From an uncultured Lachnospiraceae bacterium (lineage in GTDB: Bacteria > Bacillota > Clostridia > Lachnospirales > Lachnospiraceae), in assembly GCA_947626505.1 (NCBI GenBank), contig CANQSN010000010.1:1-45799 (forward strand): DNA of 45,799 nucleotides, in the 5' to 3' direction. Positions 26,043 to 34,081 of this stretch are shown one piece after another; the stretch's first letter is position 1, and each line of letters opens with the position of its first letter. The notes below the pieces were generated by a model that saw nothing but the letters and a program-made list of their open reading frames with translations, made no database searches and was not told where the DNA came from. Both the position numbers and the translations under genes were made by a program.

Positions 26043-26696
26043 ATGGAAAAGGAAGAAGTATGCATTGTATATGAAGGCGGCAGCGGGGAGATTGTAGAAA
26101 AGAAGTCCCGCTTTATTGCCACAGTAATTCCGGTACAGACAGAAAAGGAGGCGGCAAAGGAGATTGAAGGATTAAAGAAACAGTACTGGGACGCCAGACA
26201 TAACTGCTATGCATACAGTGTTGGAACCGGTCAGGAGATTTTGCGTTTCTCTGATGATGGCGAGCCTTCCGGAACAGCGGGAAAGCCGATATTAGAGGTT
26301 ATTACCGGAGCACAATTACATAACGTATTAGTGGTGGTAACAAGATATTTCGGAGGGGTTCTGCTTGGAACCGGAGGATTGGTTCGGGCTTATCAGGCGG
26401 CTGCCAAGGCAGGTATTGAGGCTTCTGTTAAAGTTGTGCAGAAGCTGGGAAGGGAGCTTAAACTTACTGCTGATTATACTGATATCGGCAAGCTTCAATA
26501 TATTTTTGCAAAGGAGAATATTGATGTTTCAGATATTTCATATGGGACTTCTGTTAAAGCTACATTATATGTACCTATATCAAGTCTTGAACGTACAAAG
26601 AAAATGCTGATGGAGTCCACCAATGGACAGGCGGTGATAGAGGAAGGAAAGAAATGCTATTATTTTTGCCATGATGGAAAATATATAATCACATAA
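26043..26696 (+). CDS. IMPACT/YigZ family protein
   Basis: Conserved cytoplasmic protein of the UPF0029/IMPACT family, 217 residues. The N-terminal domain has the signature KKSRFIATVIPVQTEKEA...WDARHNCYAYSVG...FSDDGEPSGTAGKPILEVI, followed by VTRYFGGVLLGTGGLVRAYQ. A C-terminal ferredoxin-like DUF1949 domain follows (LTADYTDIGKLQYIF...VKATLYVP). The eukaryotic relative binds GCN1 on ribosomes; the bacterial role is unsettled, with translation-linked or RNA-binding roles suggested. ATG 26043 follows AAAAGGAAG. Single-gene unit ending at a bidirectional terminator. Confidence 0.93.
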   Translation: MEKEEVCIVYEGGSGEIVEKKSRFIATVIPVQTEKEAAKEIEGLKKQYWDARHNCYAYSVGTGQEILRFSDDGEPSGTAGKPILEVITGAQLHNVLVVVTRYFGGVLLGTGGLVRAYQAAAKAGIEASVKVVQKLGRELKLTADYTDIGKLQYIFAKENIDVSDISYGTSVKATLYVPISSLERTKKMLMESTNGQAVIEEGKKCYYFCHDGKYIIT

Positions 26697-26725
26697 AAAC
26701 AAGAGGCGTATAGCCTCTTATTTTT
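26697..26725. terminator. Bidirectional terminator between YigZ-family gene and typA
   Basis: 7-bp perfect stem AAGAGGC (26701-26707), loop GTATA, GCCTCTT (26713-26719), followed by ATTTTTAT on the plus strand and by GTTTTTATG on the minus strand. Confidence 0.85.
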
Positions 26726-26734
26726 ATGTAGATT

Positions 26735-28570
26735 TTAATTAGCCTTCTTTTTAGCGCTGCGGTATCTTTCTGTAGGATCAAGTATTTTTTTGCGGATGCG
26801 GATATTTTTAGGAGTAATCTCTAAAAGCTCGTCAGTATCAATAAATTCCAGAGATTGCTCCAAACTAAGCTTTTTAGGAGGAACCAATGTCAAAGCTTCA
26901 TCCGCACCGGAAGAACGGGTGTTGGTTAAATGTTTTTTCTTGCAGACATTTACCTCTATATCTTCAGGACGGTTGCATTGTCCAACAATCATACCGCCAT
27001 ATACGCGTTCGCCAGGGCCGATAAAAAGAGTTCCGCGCTCTTGGGCATTAAACAGCCCATAGGTTATGCTTTCGCCATTTTCAAATGCAATTAGCGAACC
27101 CTGTTTACGGTATTGTATATCGCCTTTGTAGAGGCCATATCCGTCGAATTCTGTATTTAATATACCATTTCCTTTAGTGTCCGTAAGGAATTGTCCGCGG
27201 TACCCGATAAGCCCTCTTGCAGGAATACGGAATTCAAGGCGGGTGTAACCGCCATTCCCCGGCGCCATACCCTGCAGCTCACCCTTTCGCTGGCTAAGCT
27301 CCTGAATAACACTTCCGGAGAATTCCTCCGGAACGTCAATAACAGCCAACTCCATTGGCTCAAGCTTTTGACCATGCTTGTCCTCCTTATATAGTACCTC
27401 AGCTTTGCTGACAGCAAATTCATAACCCTCCCTGCGCATGTTTTCAATCAAAACAGACAAATGCAGCTCGCCCCTGCCGGATACCTTAAATGCTTCTGTT
27501 GTTTCAGTCTCCTCCACTCTTAAAGAAACATCAGTATTCAGTTCGCGAAAAAGCCTGTCCCTTAAATGGCGGCTTGTAATGTATTTTCCCTCCTGACCGG
27601 CCAAGGGACTGTCATTTACAATAAAATGCATTGCAATTGTTGGTTCTGAAATCTTCTGGAAGGGAATTGGATTGGGACTCTCAACATCACAAATGGTATC
27701 TCCGATATGGAGGTCTGCAATGCCTGAAATAGCCACAATTTCTCCTGCGCCTGCTTCCTGTACTTCTACCTTATTAAGTCCATCATATACATAAAGTTTG
27801 GTAATACGTACTTTAGATGTAGTATCCGGATCGTGGTGGTTTACGATAATCGCATCTTGATTTACACGTATTGTACCATTGCTGATTTTACCTACGCCGA
27901 TACGTCCCACATATTCATTGTAGTCGATTGTACTTATTAAAGTCTGAAGCGGAGCATCATTATCTCCGTTCGGGGCTGGAATATATTTGATAATAGTTTC
28001 AAATAAGGGCTGCATGTCGGTTCCGGCTTCTTCTGGGGAATATGAAGCAGTTCCGTCTTTTGCAGAGGCAAATATAAACGGACAATCAAGTTGGTCTTCA
28101 TTGGCGTCAAGCTCAATAAACAAATCCAGCACTTCGTCGATAACCTCATTGGGCCTTGCTTCCGGCCTGTCTATTTTATTTATGCAGACTACAACTGACA
28201 GCTCCAGCTCCAGCGCCTTTTTCAGTACGAATTTTGTCTGCGGCATGGCGCCTTCAAAGGCGTCCACCACTAGTATTACACCGTCTACCATTTTTAAGAC
28301 GCGCTCGACTTCTCCGCCAAAATCTGCATGTCCCGGAGTGTCGATAATATTAATTTTTTTATCTTTATAGAAAATGGCTGTATTTTTGGAAAGAATGGTG
28401 ATTCCACGTTCTCTTTCAATGTCGTTGGAGTCCATAACTCTTTCAGCAACCTCTTGATTTGTGCGGAAAACGCCGCTTTGCTTTAATAATTCATCTACTA
28501 AGGTAGTTTTTCCATGGTCAACGTGCGCGATAATTGCTATATTCCGAATATCTTCACGTTTTGTTTTCAT
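26735..28570 (-). CDS. typA: Ribosome-associated GTPase TypA/BipA
   Basis: Translational GTPase related to EF-G, implicated in ribosome assembly and stress adaptation. G1 AHVDHGKT (15-22), G2 region RERGITI, G3 DTPGHADFGGEV, G4 NKIDRPEARP, then the EF-G-like domains and the TypA-specific C-terminal domain (GPGERVYGGMIVGQCNRPEDIEVN). From ATG 28570, which AAGAAGGA precedes by about eight bases, the protein has 611 residues, as usual for the family. In-frame upstream ATGs lack a ribosome binding site. Monocistronic, with its own promoter. Confidence 0.97.
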   Translation of the reverse strand: MKTKREDIRNIAIIAHVDHGKTTLVDELLKQSGVFRTNQEVAERVMDSNDIERERGITILSKNTAIFYKDKKINIIDTPGHADFGGEVERVLKMVDGVILVVDAFEGAMPQTKFVLKKALELELSVVVCINKIDRPEARPNEVIDEVLDLFIELDANEDQLDCPFIFASAKDGTASYSPEEAGTDMQPLFETIIKYIPAPNGDNDAPLQTLISTIDYNEYVGRIGVGKISNGTIRVNQDAIIVNHHDPDTTSKVRITKLYVYDGLNKVEVQEAGAGEIVAISGIADLHIGDTICDVESPNPIPFQKISEPTIAMHFIVNDSPLAGQEGKYITSRHLRDRLFRELNTDVSLRVEETETTEAFKVSGRGELHLSVLIENMRREGYEFAVSKAEVLYKEDKHGQKLEPMELAVIDVPEEFSGSVIQELSQRKGELQGMAPGNGGYTRLEFRIPARGLIGYRGQFLTDTKGNGILNTEFDGYGLYKGDIQYRKQGSLIAFENGESITYGLFNAQERGTLFIGPGERVYGGMIVGQCNRPEDIEVNVCKKKHLTNTRSSGADEALTLVPPKKLSLEQSLEFIDTDELLEITPKNIRIRKKILDPTERYRSAKKKAN

Positions 28571-28640
28571 TTTTAATTCCTTCTTTCTTAATACAGACTT
28601 CATTACCAATTCTATTAAATTAGCGGTTTACAACCCTACT

Positions 28641-28669
28641 ATAATATCATAAACAGATTTTTGTGGCAA
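28641..28669 (-). promoter_or_regulatory. Sigma-A promoter of typA
   Basis: On the minus strand: TTGCCA (28669-28664), 17-bp spacer, TATTAT (28646-28641). Leader of about 65 nt. Confidence 0.7.
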
Positions 28670-28825
28670 GTTTAGGCTGGAAATTAGAGGATTTTCGTTT
28701 AATATGTCGAAATATTTACATTAGTTTTAATAGCATTTCATCATTTGTTCTGATATACTGTTAATAGTTGATAAGGATTTTCCTTGATACTATGTTGTGC
28801 AACAATATTTTACGAGGTGATAAAA

Positions 28826-29287
28826 ATGGAATTTACATCAAGGAGGAAACGGACTGCAAGGATTAGCGTCCGTTTTGTAGGAGTTGTTTTTGCAGCAGGC
28901 GCGGTAATATTTATTATCCGTACTCTGTCAAAGCAGATGAGCGCGGGAAGCGTACTGTTGATTATGGTGGCTGCGGTGTTTTTGTTCGTAGGATGTTCAT
29001 ACGTAATGCAGTCTTTTAATTTTACAGCGTATGATACAACGTACTATATTTTGCCTGATGAGCTTAAGGTAAAAGGACATAAAAAGGAATTGACAGTCGC
29101 TTATGACACTATAAGCAGCGTTACGTTATCAAAGGTGGGAGAGGATATGGATTACTATTTGCTCCATATTATAACCCCTAAGCAGCATTTTATTCTTCAT
29201 GTGGAAAATCAAGAGGAGTATGCAAAGAAAATGTATGACCAATTGATGGATTATACCGGATTGCCAAGGGGCTCGGGAGAACCATAG
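28826..29287 (+). CDS. Two-TM membrane protein with a PH-like domain
   Basis: 153 residues from ATG 28826, preceded by GAGGTGA five bases upstream. A basic N-terminus (MEFTSRRKRTARIS) is followed by two hydrophobic helices (~15-33 and ~40-60). A C-terminal domain of short strands ends in a helix (YYILPDELKVKGHKKELTVAYDTISSVTLSKVG...HFILHVENQEEYAKKMYDQL), the pattern of bacterial PH domains (YdbS/YdbT type). Those are often membrane-anchored in this way but their ligand is unknown. An extended -10 (TGATATACT, 28751-28759) lies upstream. Assignment of the fold is by pattern only. Confidence 0.7.
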   Translation: MEFTSRRKRTARISVRFVGVVFAAGAVIFIIRTLSKQMSAGSVLLIMVAAVFLFVGCSYVMQSFNFTAYDTTYYILPDELKVKGHKKELTVAYDTISSVTLSKVGEDMDYYLLHIITPKQHFILHVENQEEYAKKMYDQLMDYTGLPRGSGEP

Positions 29288-29395
29288 TAATAAATTGCTA
29301 ACAACATTTTTTTCTTCTAAAACAATTGGTTTTAGCATAGGTATAATAATATAGAATAATTTATAGAAAGATACAGTCAGAAGGGAGATTTAAAA

Positions 29396-30031
29396 ATGAC
29401 AGAGAGAGTATTTCAAAACAATCAGGCAGTAGTTGCAGGAGAGGTTGTTTCAGAATTTACATTTAGCCATGAATTATATGGCGAGGGATTTTACAATGTA
29501 GATCTTAAAGTAGACCGTTTGTCTGATGCCTATGATATTATTCCGGTTATGATTTCGGAACGTATCATTGACGTAAAAGAAAATCAGATTGGACGACGTA
29601 TAGAGGTAAAAGGTCAGTTTCGTTCTTACAACAAACACGAGGATTATAAGAATCGTTTGATTTTATCATTGTTTGCAAGAGAAGTACGCGAAATGGAGGA
29701 TGAGGAGGAATACAGTAAGCCAAATCAAATTTATTTAGACGGTTTTATATGCAAAAAACCAATTTACCGTATGACGCCTCTTGGCAGGGAGATTGCTGAT
29801 TTGCTTTTGGCAGTAAACCGCGCTTATGGTAAATCAGATTATATTCCATGTATTTGCTGGGGACGGAATGCAAGGTTTGCAGGCAGCTTGGAGGTTGGAG
29901 CTCATATACGTTTATGGGGACGTATTCAGAGCCGCCAGTACCAGAAGAAAATGAGCGATGAGACAGTGATAAACCGAGTTGCATACGAAATTTCAGTTAG
30001 CAAAATTGAATGTTGCGACGAGGAGGAGTAG
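29396..30031 (+). CDS. SSB-like protein with two OB folds
   Basis: 211 residues. Residues ~8-98 (NNQAVVAGEVVSEFTFSHEL...FYNVDLKVDRLS...RIEVKGQFRSYNK) and ~104-205 (NQIYLDGFICKKPIYRMTPLGREIADLLLAVNRAY...IPCICWGRNARFAGSLEVGAHIRLWGRIQSR) each read as an SSB/PriB-type OB domain. The second is much closer to classical SSB, including the REI.DLLLAVNR and WG.NA.FAG phrases. There is no acidic SSB tail with terminal Phe; the end is CCDEEE. This is probably an accessory SSB paralogue found in Clostridia rather than the main SSB. ATG 29396 follows AGAAGGGAG. Confidence 0.82.
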   Translation: MTERVFQNNQAVVAGEVVSEFTFSHELYGEGFYNVDLKVDRLSDAYDIIPVMISERIIDVKENQIGRRIEVKGQFRSYNKHEDYKNRLILSLFAREVREMEDEEEYSKPNQIYLDGFICKKPIYRMTPLGREIADLLLAVNRAYGKSDYIPCICWGRNARFAGSLEVGAHIRLWGRIQSRQYQKKMSDETVINRVAYEISVSKIECCDEEE

Positions 30032-30046
30032 AATACTTTTTAAGAC

Positions 30047-30072
30047 AAGGGAGCGCCAATGCTCCCTTTTTT
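30047..30072 (+). terminator. Intrinsic terminator of the SSB-like gene
   Basis: 8-bp perfect stem AAGGGAGC (30047-30054), loop GCCAAT, GCTCCCTT (30061-30068), then TTTT. Confidence 0.9.
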
Positions 30073-30080
30073 ACCGTAGC

Positions 30081-30109
30081 TTGCATTTTGGTAATATATA
30101 TGCTAGAAT
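30081..30109 (+). promoter_or_regulatory. Promoter of the adenosyltransferase-like gene
   Basis: TTGCAT (30081-30086), 17-bp spacer ending in an extended -10 TGC, then TAGAAT (30104-30109). The ~80-nt leader holds a hairpin, TAATCGG (30123-30129) with CCGGTTA (30143-30149), extended by GCA (30120-30122) and TGC (30151-30153). I do not recognise it as a cobalamin riboswitch; it is far too short. Confidence 0.6.
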
Positions 30110-30194
30110 AACATGGTTTGCATAATCGGTGATGTAGTAATGCCGGTTATTGCATATTTGGGTATCTATTTTTGCATGAGGTTAGGAGAAAAAG

Positions 30195-30698
30195 ATGGCT
30201 AGTAATCATGTTCAGGTATATTGTGGTGATGGCAGGGGTAAATCCAATGCTGCAATTGGATTGTGCATTAAGTATGCCAGTGTGGGTAAGGATGTTATTA
30301 TCGTACAGTTTTTAAAAGGCAGTAATTTAGATGATTTTTCCTGTTTAAAGCGGCTGGAGCCGGAGATTAAACTGTTCCGTTTTGAGACAAAGGAGGTTTA
30401 TTATTCAGAGCTTAGTGATGATGAAAAGCAGGAAGAAGCTTCTAATATTCGTAATGGCCTGAATTATGTAAAGAAGGTTATGGTGACAGGCGAATGTGAT
30501 TTACTTGTGGTGGATGAGATTCTTGGACTGGTGGATAACCACATTATAGAAATGCAGGATGTAATTCGTTTGTTGGACTCTAAGGATGAGGATATGGAGG
30601 TTATTTTAACCGGACAGAATATGCCGGTGGAGCTTACTCCCTATGTCAGCGACGTTTTCAAAATCACCACAATTAAGATGACAGATGAAAAGGAATAA
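30195..30698 (+). CDS. Corrinoid adenosyltransferase-like P-loop protein (CobA/BtuR family)
   Basis: 167 residues resembling ATP:cob(I)alamin adenosyltransferases of the CobA/CobO/BtuR class. Seen: VYCGDGRGKSNAAIG (8-22) at the P-loop, where the usual form is GxGKGKTTAAxG; KYASVGKDVIIVQFLKG; LLVVDEILGLVD at the Walker B; and EVILTGQNMPVELTPYVSDV near the end. The changed P-loop (Arg for Lys, Ser-Asn for Thr-Thr) makes a divergent activity possible. Known members attach the adenosyl group to corrinoids in the cytoplasm. No other cobalamin gene is adjacent; the CobD-like gene lies 27 kb away. ATG 30195 follows TTAGGAG. Confidence 0.75.
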   Translation: MASNHVQVYCGDGRGKSNAAIGLCIKYASVGKDVIIVQFLKGSNLDDFSCLKRLEPEIKLFRFETKEVYYSELSDDEKQEEASNIRNGLNYVKKVMVTGECDLLVVDEILGLVDNHIIEMQDVIRLLDSKDEDMEVILTGQNMPVELTPYVSDVFKITTIKMTDEKE

Positions 30699-30727
30699 CC
30701 AATATAGAAAAATGAGCTTAAATATGG

Positions 30728-30756
30728 TTGACAATGCTTATAATCAAGCGTATTAT
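30728..30756 (+). promoter_or_regulatory. Promoter of the lysine riboswitch-dapA-dapB transcript
   Basis: Consensus TTGACA (30728-30733), 17-bp spacer, TATTAT (30751-30756). Transcription would begin near 30763, a dozen bases before the riboswitch P1 helix. Confidence 0.8.
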
Positions 30757-30775
30757 AAGTATAGTTTAATTTTTA

Positions 30776-30944
30776 TAGTAGAGGTGCATGAATTATCAGT
30801 AGGATTGCAGATGTTTTGGAGAACAAAGGAAGTAATCTGAAAGGAAGACATGCCGAAGGGATATTATCTCCAAGTGATATTGCCTGGGCATATGATGAAT
30901 AATCATATGACTGTCATCTATATATTATAGATGGAGTGCTGCTA
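30776..30944 (+). ncRNA. Lysine riboswitch (L box) aptamer
   Basis: The conserved L-box blocks occur in order: AGAGGTGC (30780-30787), AGTA (30798-30801), TGAAAGG (30838-30844), GCCGAAG (30852-30858), a TGGGCA/ATATGA region, and GACTGTCA...TAGATGGAG (30909-30935). These line up by eye with the B. subtilis lysC leader. Helix P1 is TAGTAG (30776-30781) with CTGCTA (30939-30944). Lysine binding stabilises P1 and favours the terminator downstream, switching off dapA. Identified by motif order and context; a covariance search was not run. Confidence 0.92.
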
Positions 30945-30965
30945 ACAGATGTAAGTGTAACATTG

Positions 30966-30990
30966 GTCGGCAGCGTATGCCGGCTTTTTT
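30966..30990 (+). terminator. Riboswitch expression-platform terminator
   Basis: Stem GTCGGCA (30966-30972) and TGCCGGC (30978-30984) with one G-U pair, loop GCGTA, then TTTTTT. Its position 22 bases after the aptamer and ~70 bases before dapA is that expected of a transcriptional OFF switch. Confidence 0.88.
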
Positions 30991-31057
30991 GTTATTGTAA
31001 AGATGTAAGGTATTAAGCAATCATTATTATTTTTATTAATTGAAGGAGGTCATTATT

Positions 31058-31945
31058 ATGGCAATTTTTACAGGTGCAGGCGTAGCTATTGTTACTCCGT
31101 TTAAAGAGAATGGCGACATTGATTTTGAAAAGCTCAATGATTTAATTGATTTTCAGATTGAAAATGGAACAGACGCAATTATTATATGCGGGACTACCGG
31201 TGAATCGGCAACTATGTCCCACGAGGAGCATTTAGATGTTATTAAAGCCTGTGTAAACCATGTAAATAAGCGTGTTCCGGTTGTGGCTGGTACCGGCTCT
31301 AACTGCACCGATACTGCGATTTATTTATCAGTGGAGGCTGAGAAGTTAGGAGCGGACGCCTTATTGGTTGTCACGCCATATTATAATAAGGCGACGCAGA
31401 AGGGCTTGAAGGAGCATTTTACAATGGTGGCAGAAAGCGTATCCCTTCCTATAATTCTTTATAATGTGCCGAGCCGCACAGGGTGTAATATACTGCCTGA
31501 AACTGCTGTAGATTTGGCAAAGAATGTAAAAAATATTGTGGCTATTAAGGAAGCCAGCGGCAATATTTCACAGGTGGTTAAGCTTGCTTCACTGGCTCAG
31601 GGATGTATTGATATATATTCCGGTAATGACGATCAGGTTATTCCGCTTTTGTCTTTGGGTGGAAAGGGCGTTATTTCTGTTTTGAGTAATATTGCGCCAA
31701 GACAGACGCATGATATGGTTATGGAGTATTTAGAGGGAGACCGCATGAAGGGATTGGAGATTCAGCTTTCTATGATGGAGCTGTGCAATGCATTGTTCTG
31801 TGAGGTGAACCCTATTCCGGTAAAGAAAGGTGTGGAACTTATGGGACTTTGCGGCGGTACTTTAAGGCGTCCTCTTACAGAGATGGAACCGCAGAATGTA
31901 AAGCGTCTTGAAGAGGCAATGAGAGGCGCAGGAATACTTAAATAG
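31058..31945 (+). CDS. dapA: 4-Hydroxy-tetrahydrodipicolinate synthase
   Basis: Condenses pyruvate with aspartate semialdehyde, the first step of the diaminopimelate/lysine branch. It also supplies the precursor of spore dipicolinic acid. TIM-barrel lyase of 295 residues. GTTGES (45-50), Tyr135 in YNVPSRTG with Arg140, and the Schiff-base Lys164 in AIKEASGN are all present. ATG 31058 has AAGGAGGT seven bases upstream; the in-frame ATG at 31040 lies before that site. Controlled by the upstream lysine riboswitch and followed by dapB. Confidence 0.98.
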   Translation: MAIFTGAGVAIVTPFKENGDIDFEKLNDLIDFQIENGTDAIIICGTTGESATMSHEEHLDVIKACVNHVNKRVPVVAGTGSNCTDTAIYLSVEAEKLGADALLVVTPYYNKATQKGLKEHFTMVAESVSLPIILYNVPSRTGCNILPETAVDLAKNVKNIVAIKEASGNISQVVKLASLAQGCIDIYSGNDDQVIPLLSLGGKGVISVLSNIAPRQTHDMVMEYLEGDRMKGLEIQLSMMELCNALFCEVNPIPVKKGVELMGLCGGTLRRPLTEMEPQNVKRLEEAMRGAGILK

Positions 31946-32049
31946 GCGGCTTGAACATACTCTGTCATAACATATTGTTTAGGCAAAGCTGTAATTTAGT
32001 AATTGCAAAGTTTGAGTAAATATCACAATAAGGAAAGGAAGATGGACAA

Positions 32050-32805
32050 ATGACAAGGTTCATTATGCATGGCTGTAACGGTCATATGGGGCAGGTAATT
32101 ACAGATATTGTAAGTGAGGATGAGCAGGCTGAGATTGTGGCGGGAATTGATATTGACGACAGCAGGGATAATGCATATCCGGTATTTACTAATATCTATG
32201 ACTGTGATGTGAATGCTGACGCCATTATAGATTTTGCAGCGGCTGCTGCAGTGGATGATTTGCTGGAATATGCCATTGAACGTCAGATTCCGGTAGTGTT
32301 ATGTACTACAGGGCTTAGTGAGGAGCAGCTTAAGCATGTAGAGGAGGCAAGTAAGAAGGTGGCAGTTTTGCGTTCTGCTAACATGTCGCTTGGAATTAAT
32401 ACACTGCTTAAGATGGTTAAGACGGCGGCTGAGGTGTTTGCAAATGCCGGTTTTGATATTGAGATTGTGGAGAGGCATCACAATAAAAAGGTTGATGCAC
32501 CATCAGGTACAGCTTTGGCATTGGCAGATTCCATTAATGAAACGCTTGATAACAGCTATGAGTATTGTTATGACCGCAGTGAGCGTAGGGAGAAACGCCC
32601 TAAAAAGGAGATTGGGCTTTCTGCAGTGCGGGGAGGAACAATTGTTGGAGAGCATGAAATTATTTTTGCCGGTACGGATGAAGTTATTGAGTTTAAGCAT
32701 ACAGCATACTCCAAGGCAGTATTTGCCAAAGGCGCTGTTCAGGCGGGCAAGTTTCTTAAAGGTAAAAAAGCAGGAATGTATGATATGCAGCAGGTGATTG
32801 GTTAG
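32050..32805 (+). CDS. dapB: 4-Hydroxy-tetrahydrodipicolinate reductase
   Basis: NAD(P)H-dependent second step of the DAP/lysine branch. Rossmann motif GCNGHMG (8-14), VVLCTTGLS (82-90), and the catalytic ERHHNKKVDAPSGTA (141-155) with His143, His144 and Lys147. 251 residues, usual length. ATG 32050 follows AAGGAAG. A 104-base gap separates it from dapA without an obvious terminator, so the two probably share the riboswitch-controlled transcript. Confidence 0.97.
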   Translation: MTRFIMHGCNGHMGQVITDIVSEDEQAEIVAGIDIDDSRDNAYPVFTNIYDCDVNADAIIDFAAAAAVDDLLEYAIERQIPVVLCTTGLSEEQLKHVEEASKKVAVLRSANMSLGINTLLKMVKTAAEVFANAGFDIEIVERHHNKKVDAPSGTALALADSINETLDNSYEYCYDRSERREKRPKKEIGLSAVRGGTIVGEHEIIFAGTDEVIEFKHTAYSKAVFAKGAVQAGKFLKGKKAGMYDMQQVIG

Positions 32806-32834
32806 CATACTGTTTTTATGCAATGAGGAGAAAA

Positions 32835-34028
32835 ATGTCAAAATTAATTATGTTTCGCGGCGGCGTTGAAACGCTTACATTTTTTAGTGAACAGATTGCA
32901 CAGTATTTTTATGAGAAGGGCTTTAATATATTCTGGTATGATTTAGAAAATGAAAAGGAATGTGCAAGGAGGCTTCGCCGGTTTATTAAAACCGGCGATA
33001 CATATTTGTTTACATTTAATTTTTTAGGGCTTTCAGGTGAGAAAGGCGTATATGATGAGCAGCTTGGTTATTTGTGGGAGCAGTATCATATACCTGTGTA
33101 TAATATGGTTGTGGATCATCCGCTGTATTATGCCGAGAGGTATGAGCAGCTTCCTTTGGATTACCGTCATATCAGCATTGACAGGGACCATCAGCGTTTT
33201 ATGAAGGAATATTATTCGGAGTTTGACGAGGCGGGATTTCTTCCCTTAGCGGGTACAACATTGAAGCCCATAGAGAACAGTGTGGAGGAGTGGATTGATA
33301 ACCGGCCGGTGGACGTATTATTTGTTGGTAACTATAACGCGCTTTCAGAATATGAGGCTTATATAACAAGAATAAATGATGAGTATACGAATTTTTACAG
33401 AGGTATTATCAGTGAACTTTTGCACCATCCTGAGCGTTCTTTAAGCGATGTGGCAAGGCGGCACTGTATTCGTGAGATGGGGCAGCTTACAGAGGGAGAG
33501 TGGAGAGTGTGTTTTCAGCATTTGAATTTTATTGATCTTTATCTGCGGTTTTATGAGCGGCAGAACGTATTGAGGAGCCTTGTGGAAAATGGGGTAAAGG
33601 TTCATGTTTATGGCGCCGGATATGAGAATATGGAGGTTAAACATAAGGAAAATCTTATTCTGCATGGCGGGGTGGATTCACTTGAATGCTTAAGGCAGAT
33701 GGGGAAAAGTAAGATTACGCTTAATGTTATGCCATGGTTTAGGGAGGGCTTGCATGACAGGATTTTAAATGCTATGGCAAATGGCAGCGTGAGCTTTAGC
33801 GACGTAAGCCTGTATCTTGCTGAAGAGTTTGCAGAGGGAGAGGAGTATGTAGGTTATGATTTAACACATTTGGAAATGTTAAGCGCTAAGATAAAGGATT
33901 GGATTTCTAAGCCTTACAAACTTTACAATGTTGCAGTAAAGGCGTATAAAAAGGTTGTCGAAGGGCATCTTTGGAAGCATCGTGCAATGGTAATTGAAGG
34001 TTTAATTAAAAAAGAGATTCCCCGGTAA
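32835..34028 (+). CDS. CgeB-like glycosyltransferase-family protein
   Basis: 397 residues from ATG 32835, which GAGGA precedes by five bases. The N-terminal half (~1-150) is a Rossmann-like domain (NIFWYDLENEKECARRLRRF; YLFTFNFLGLSGEKG; YNMVVDHPLYYAERYEQLP). The C-terminal half has DVLFVGNYN, then KVHVYGAGYENM and the GT-B-type nucleotide-sugar region SKITLNVMPWFREGLHDRIL, ending in DRILNAMANGSVSFSDVS. The pattern matches glycosyltransferases of the CgeB / Glyco_trans_1_2 type; CgeB helps finish the spore surface in Bacillus. The substrate is unknown. It follows dapB by 29 bases and probably shares its transcript. Confidence 0.72.
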   Translation: MSKLIMFRGGVETLTFFSEQIAQYFYEKGFNIFWYDLENEKECARRLRRFIKTGDTYLFTFNFLGLSGEKGVYDEQLGYLWEQYHIPVYNMVVDHPLYYAERYEQLPLDYRHISIDRDHQRFMKEYYSEFDEAGFLPLAGTTLKPIENSVEEWIDNRPVDVLFVGNYNALSEYEAYITRINDEYTNFYRGIISELLHHPERSLSDVARRHCIREMGQLTEGEWRVCFQHLNFIDLYLRFYERQNVLRSLVENGVKVHVYGAGYENMEVKHKENLILHGGVDSLECLRQMGKSKITLNVMPWFREGLHDRILNAMANGSVSFSDVSLYLAEEFAEGEEYVGYDLTHLEMLSAKIKDWISKPYKLYNVAVKAYKKVVEGHLWKHRAMVIEGLIKKEIPR

Positions 34029-34081
34029 TCGCTCCAAAAGCTTATATATGGAGTAATTTCAGGAATCCCTTTTTAATTTTT

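Noticed and set aside
28705-28711. Exact Spo0A box TGTCGAA upstream of the PH-like membrane gene
   Set aside because: A 7-base match is expected several times by chance in 45 kb on two strands, and nothing else ties this gene to sporulation.
30792-30902. A 36-codon ORF opening with ATT after GAGGTG, with protein-like sequence (ISRIADVLENKG...)
   Set aside because: It lies wholly inside the lysine riboswitch; the apparent ribosome binding site is the conserved AGAGGTGC block and no usual start codon exists.
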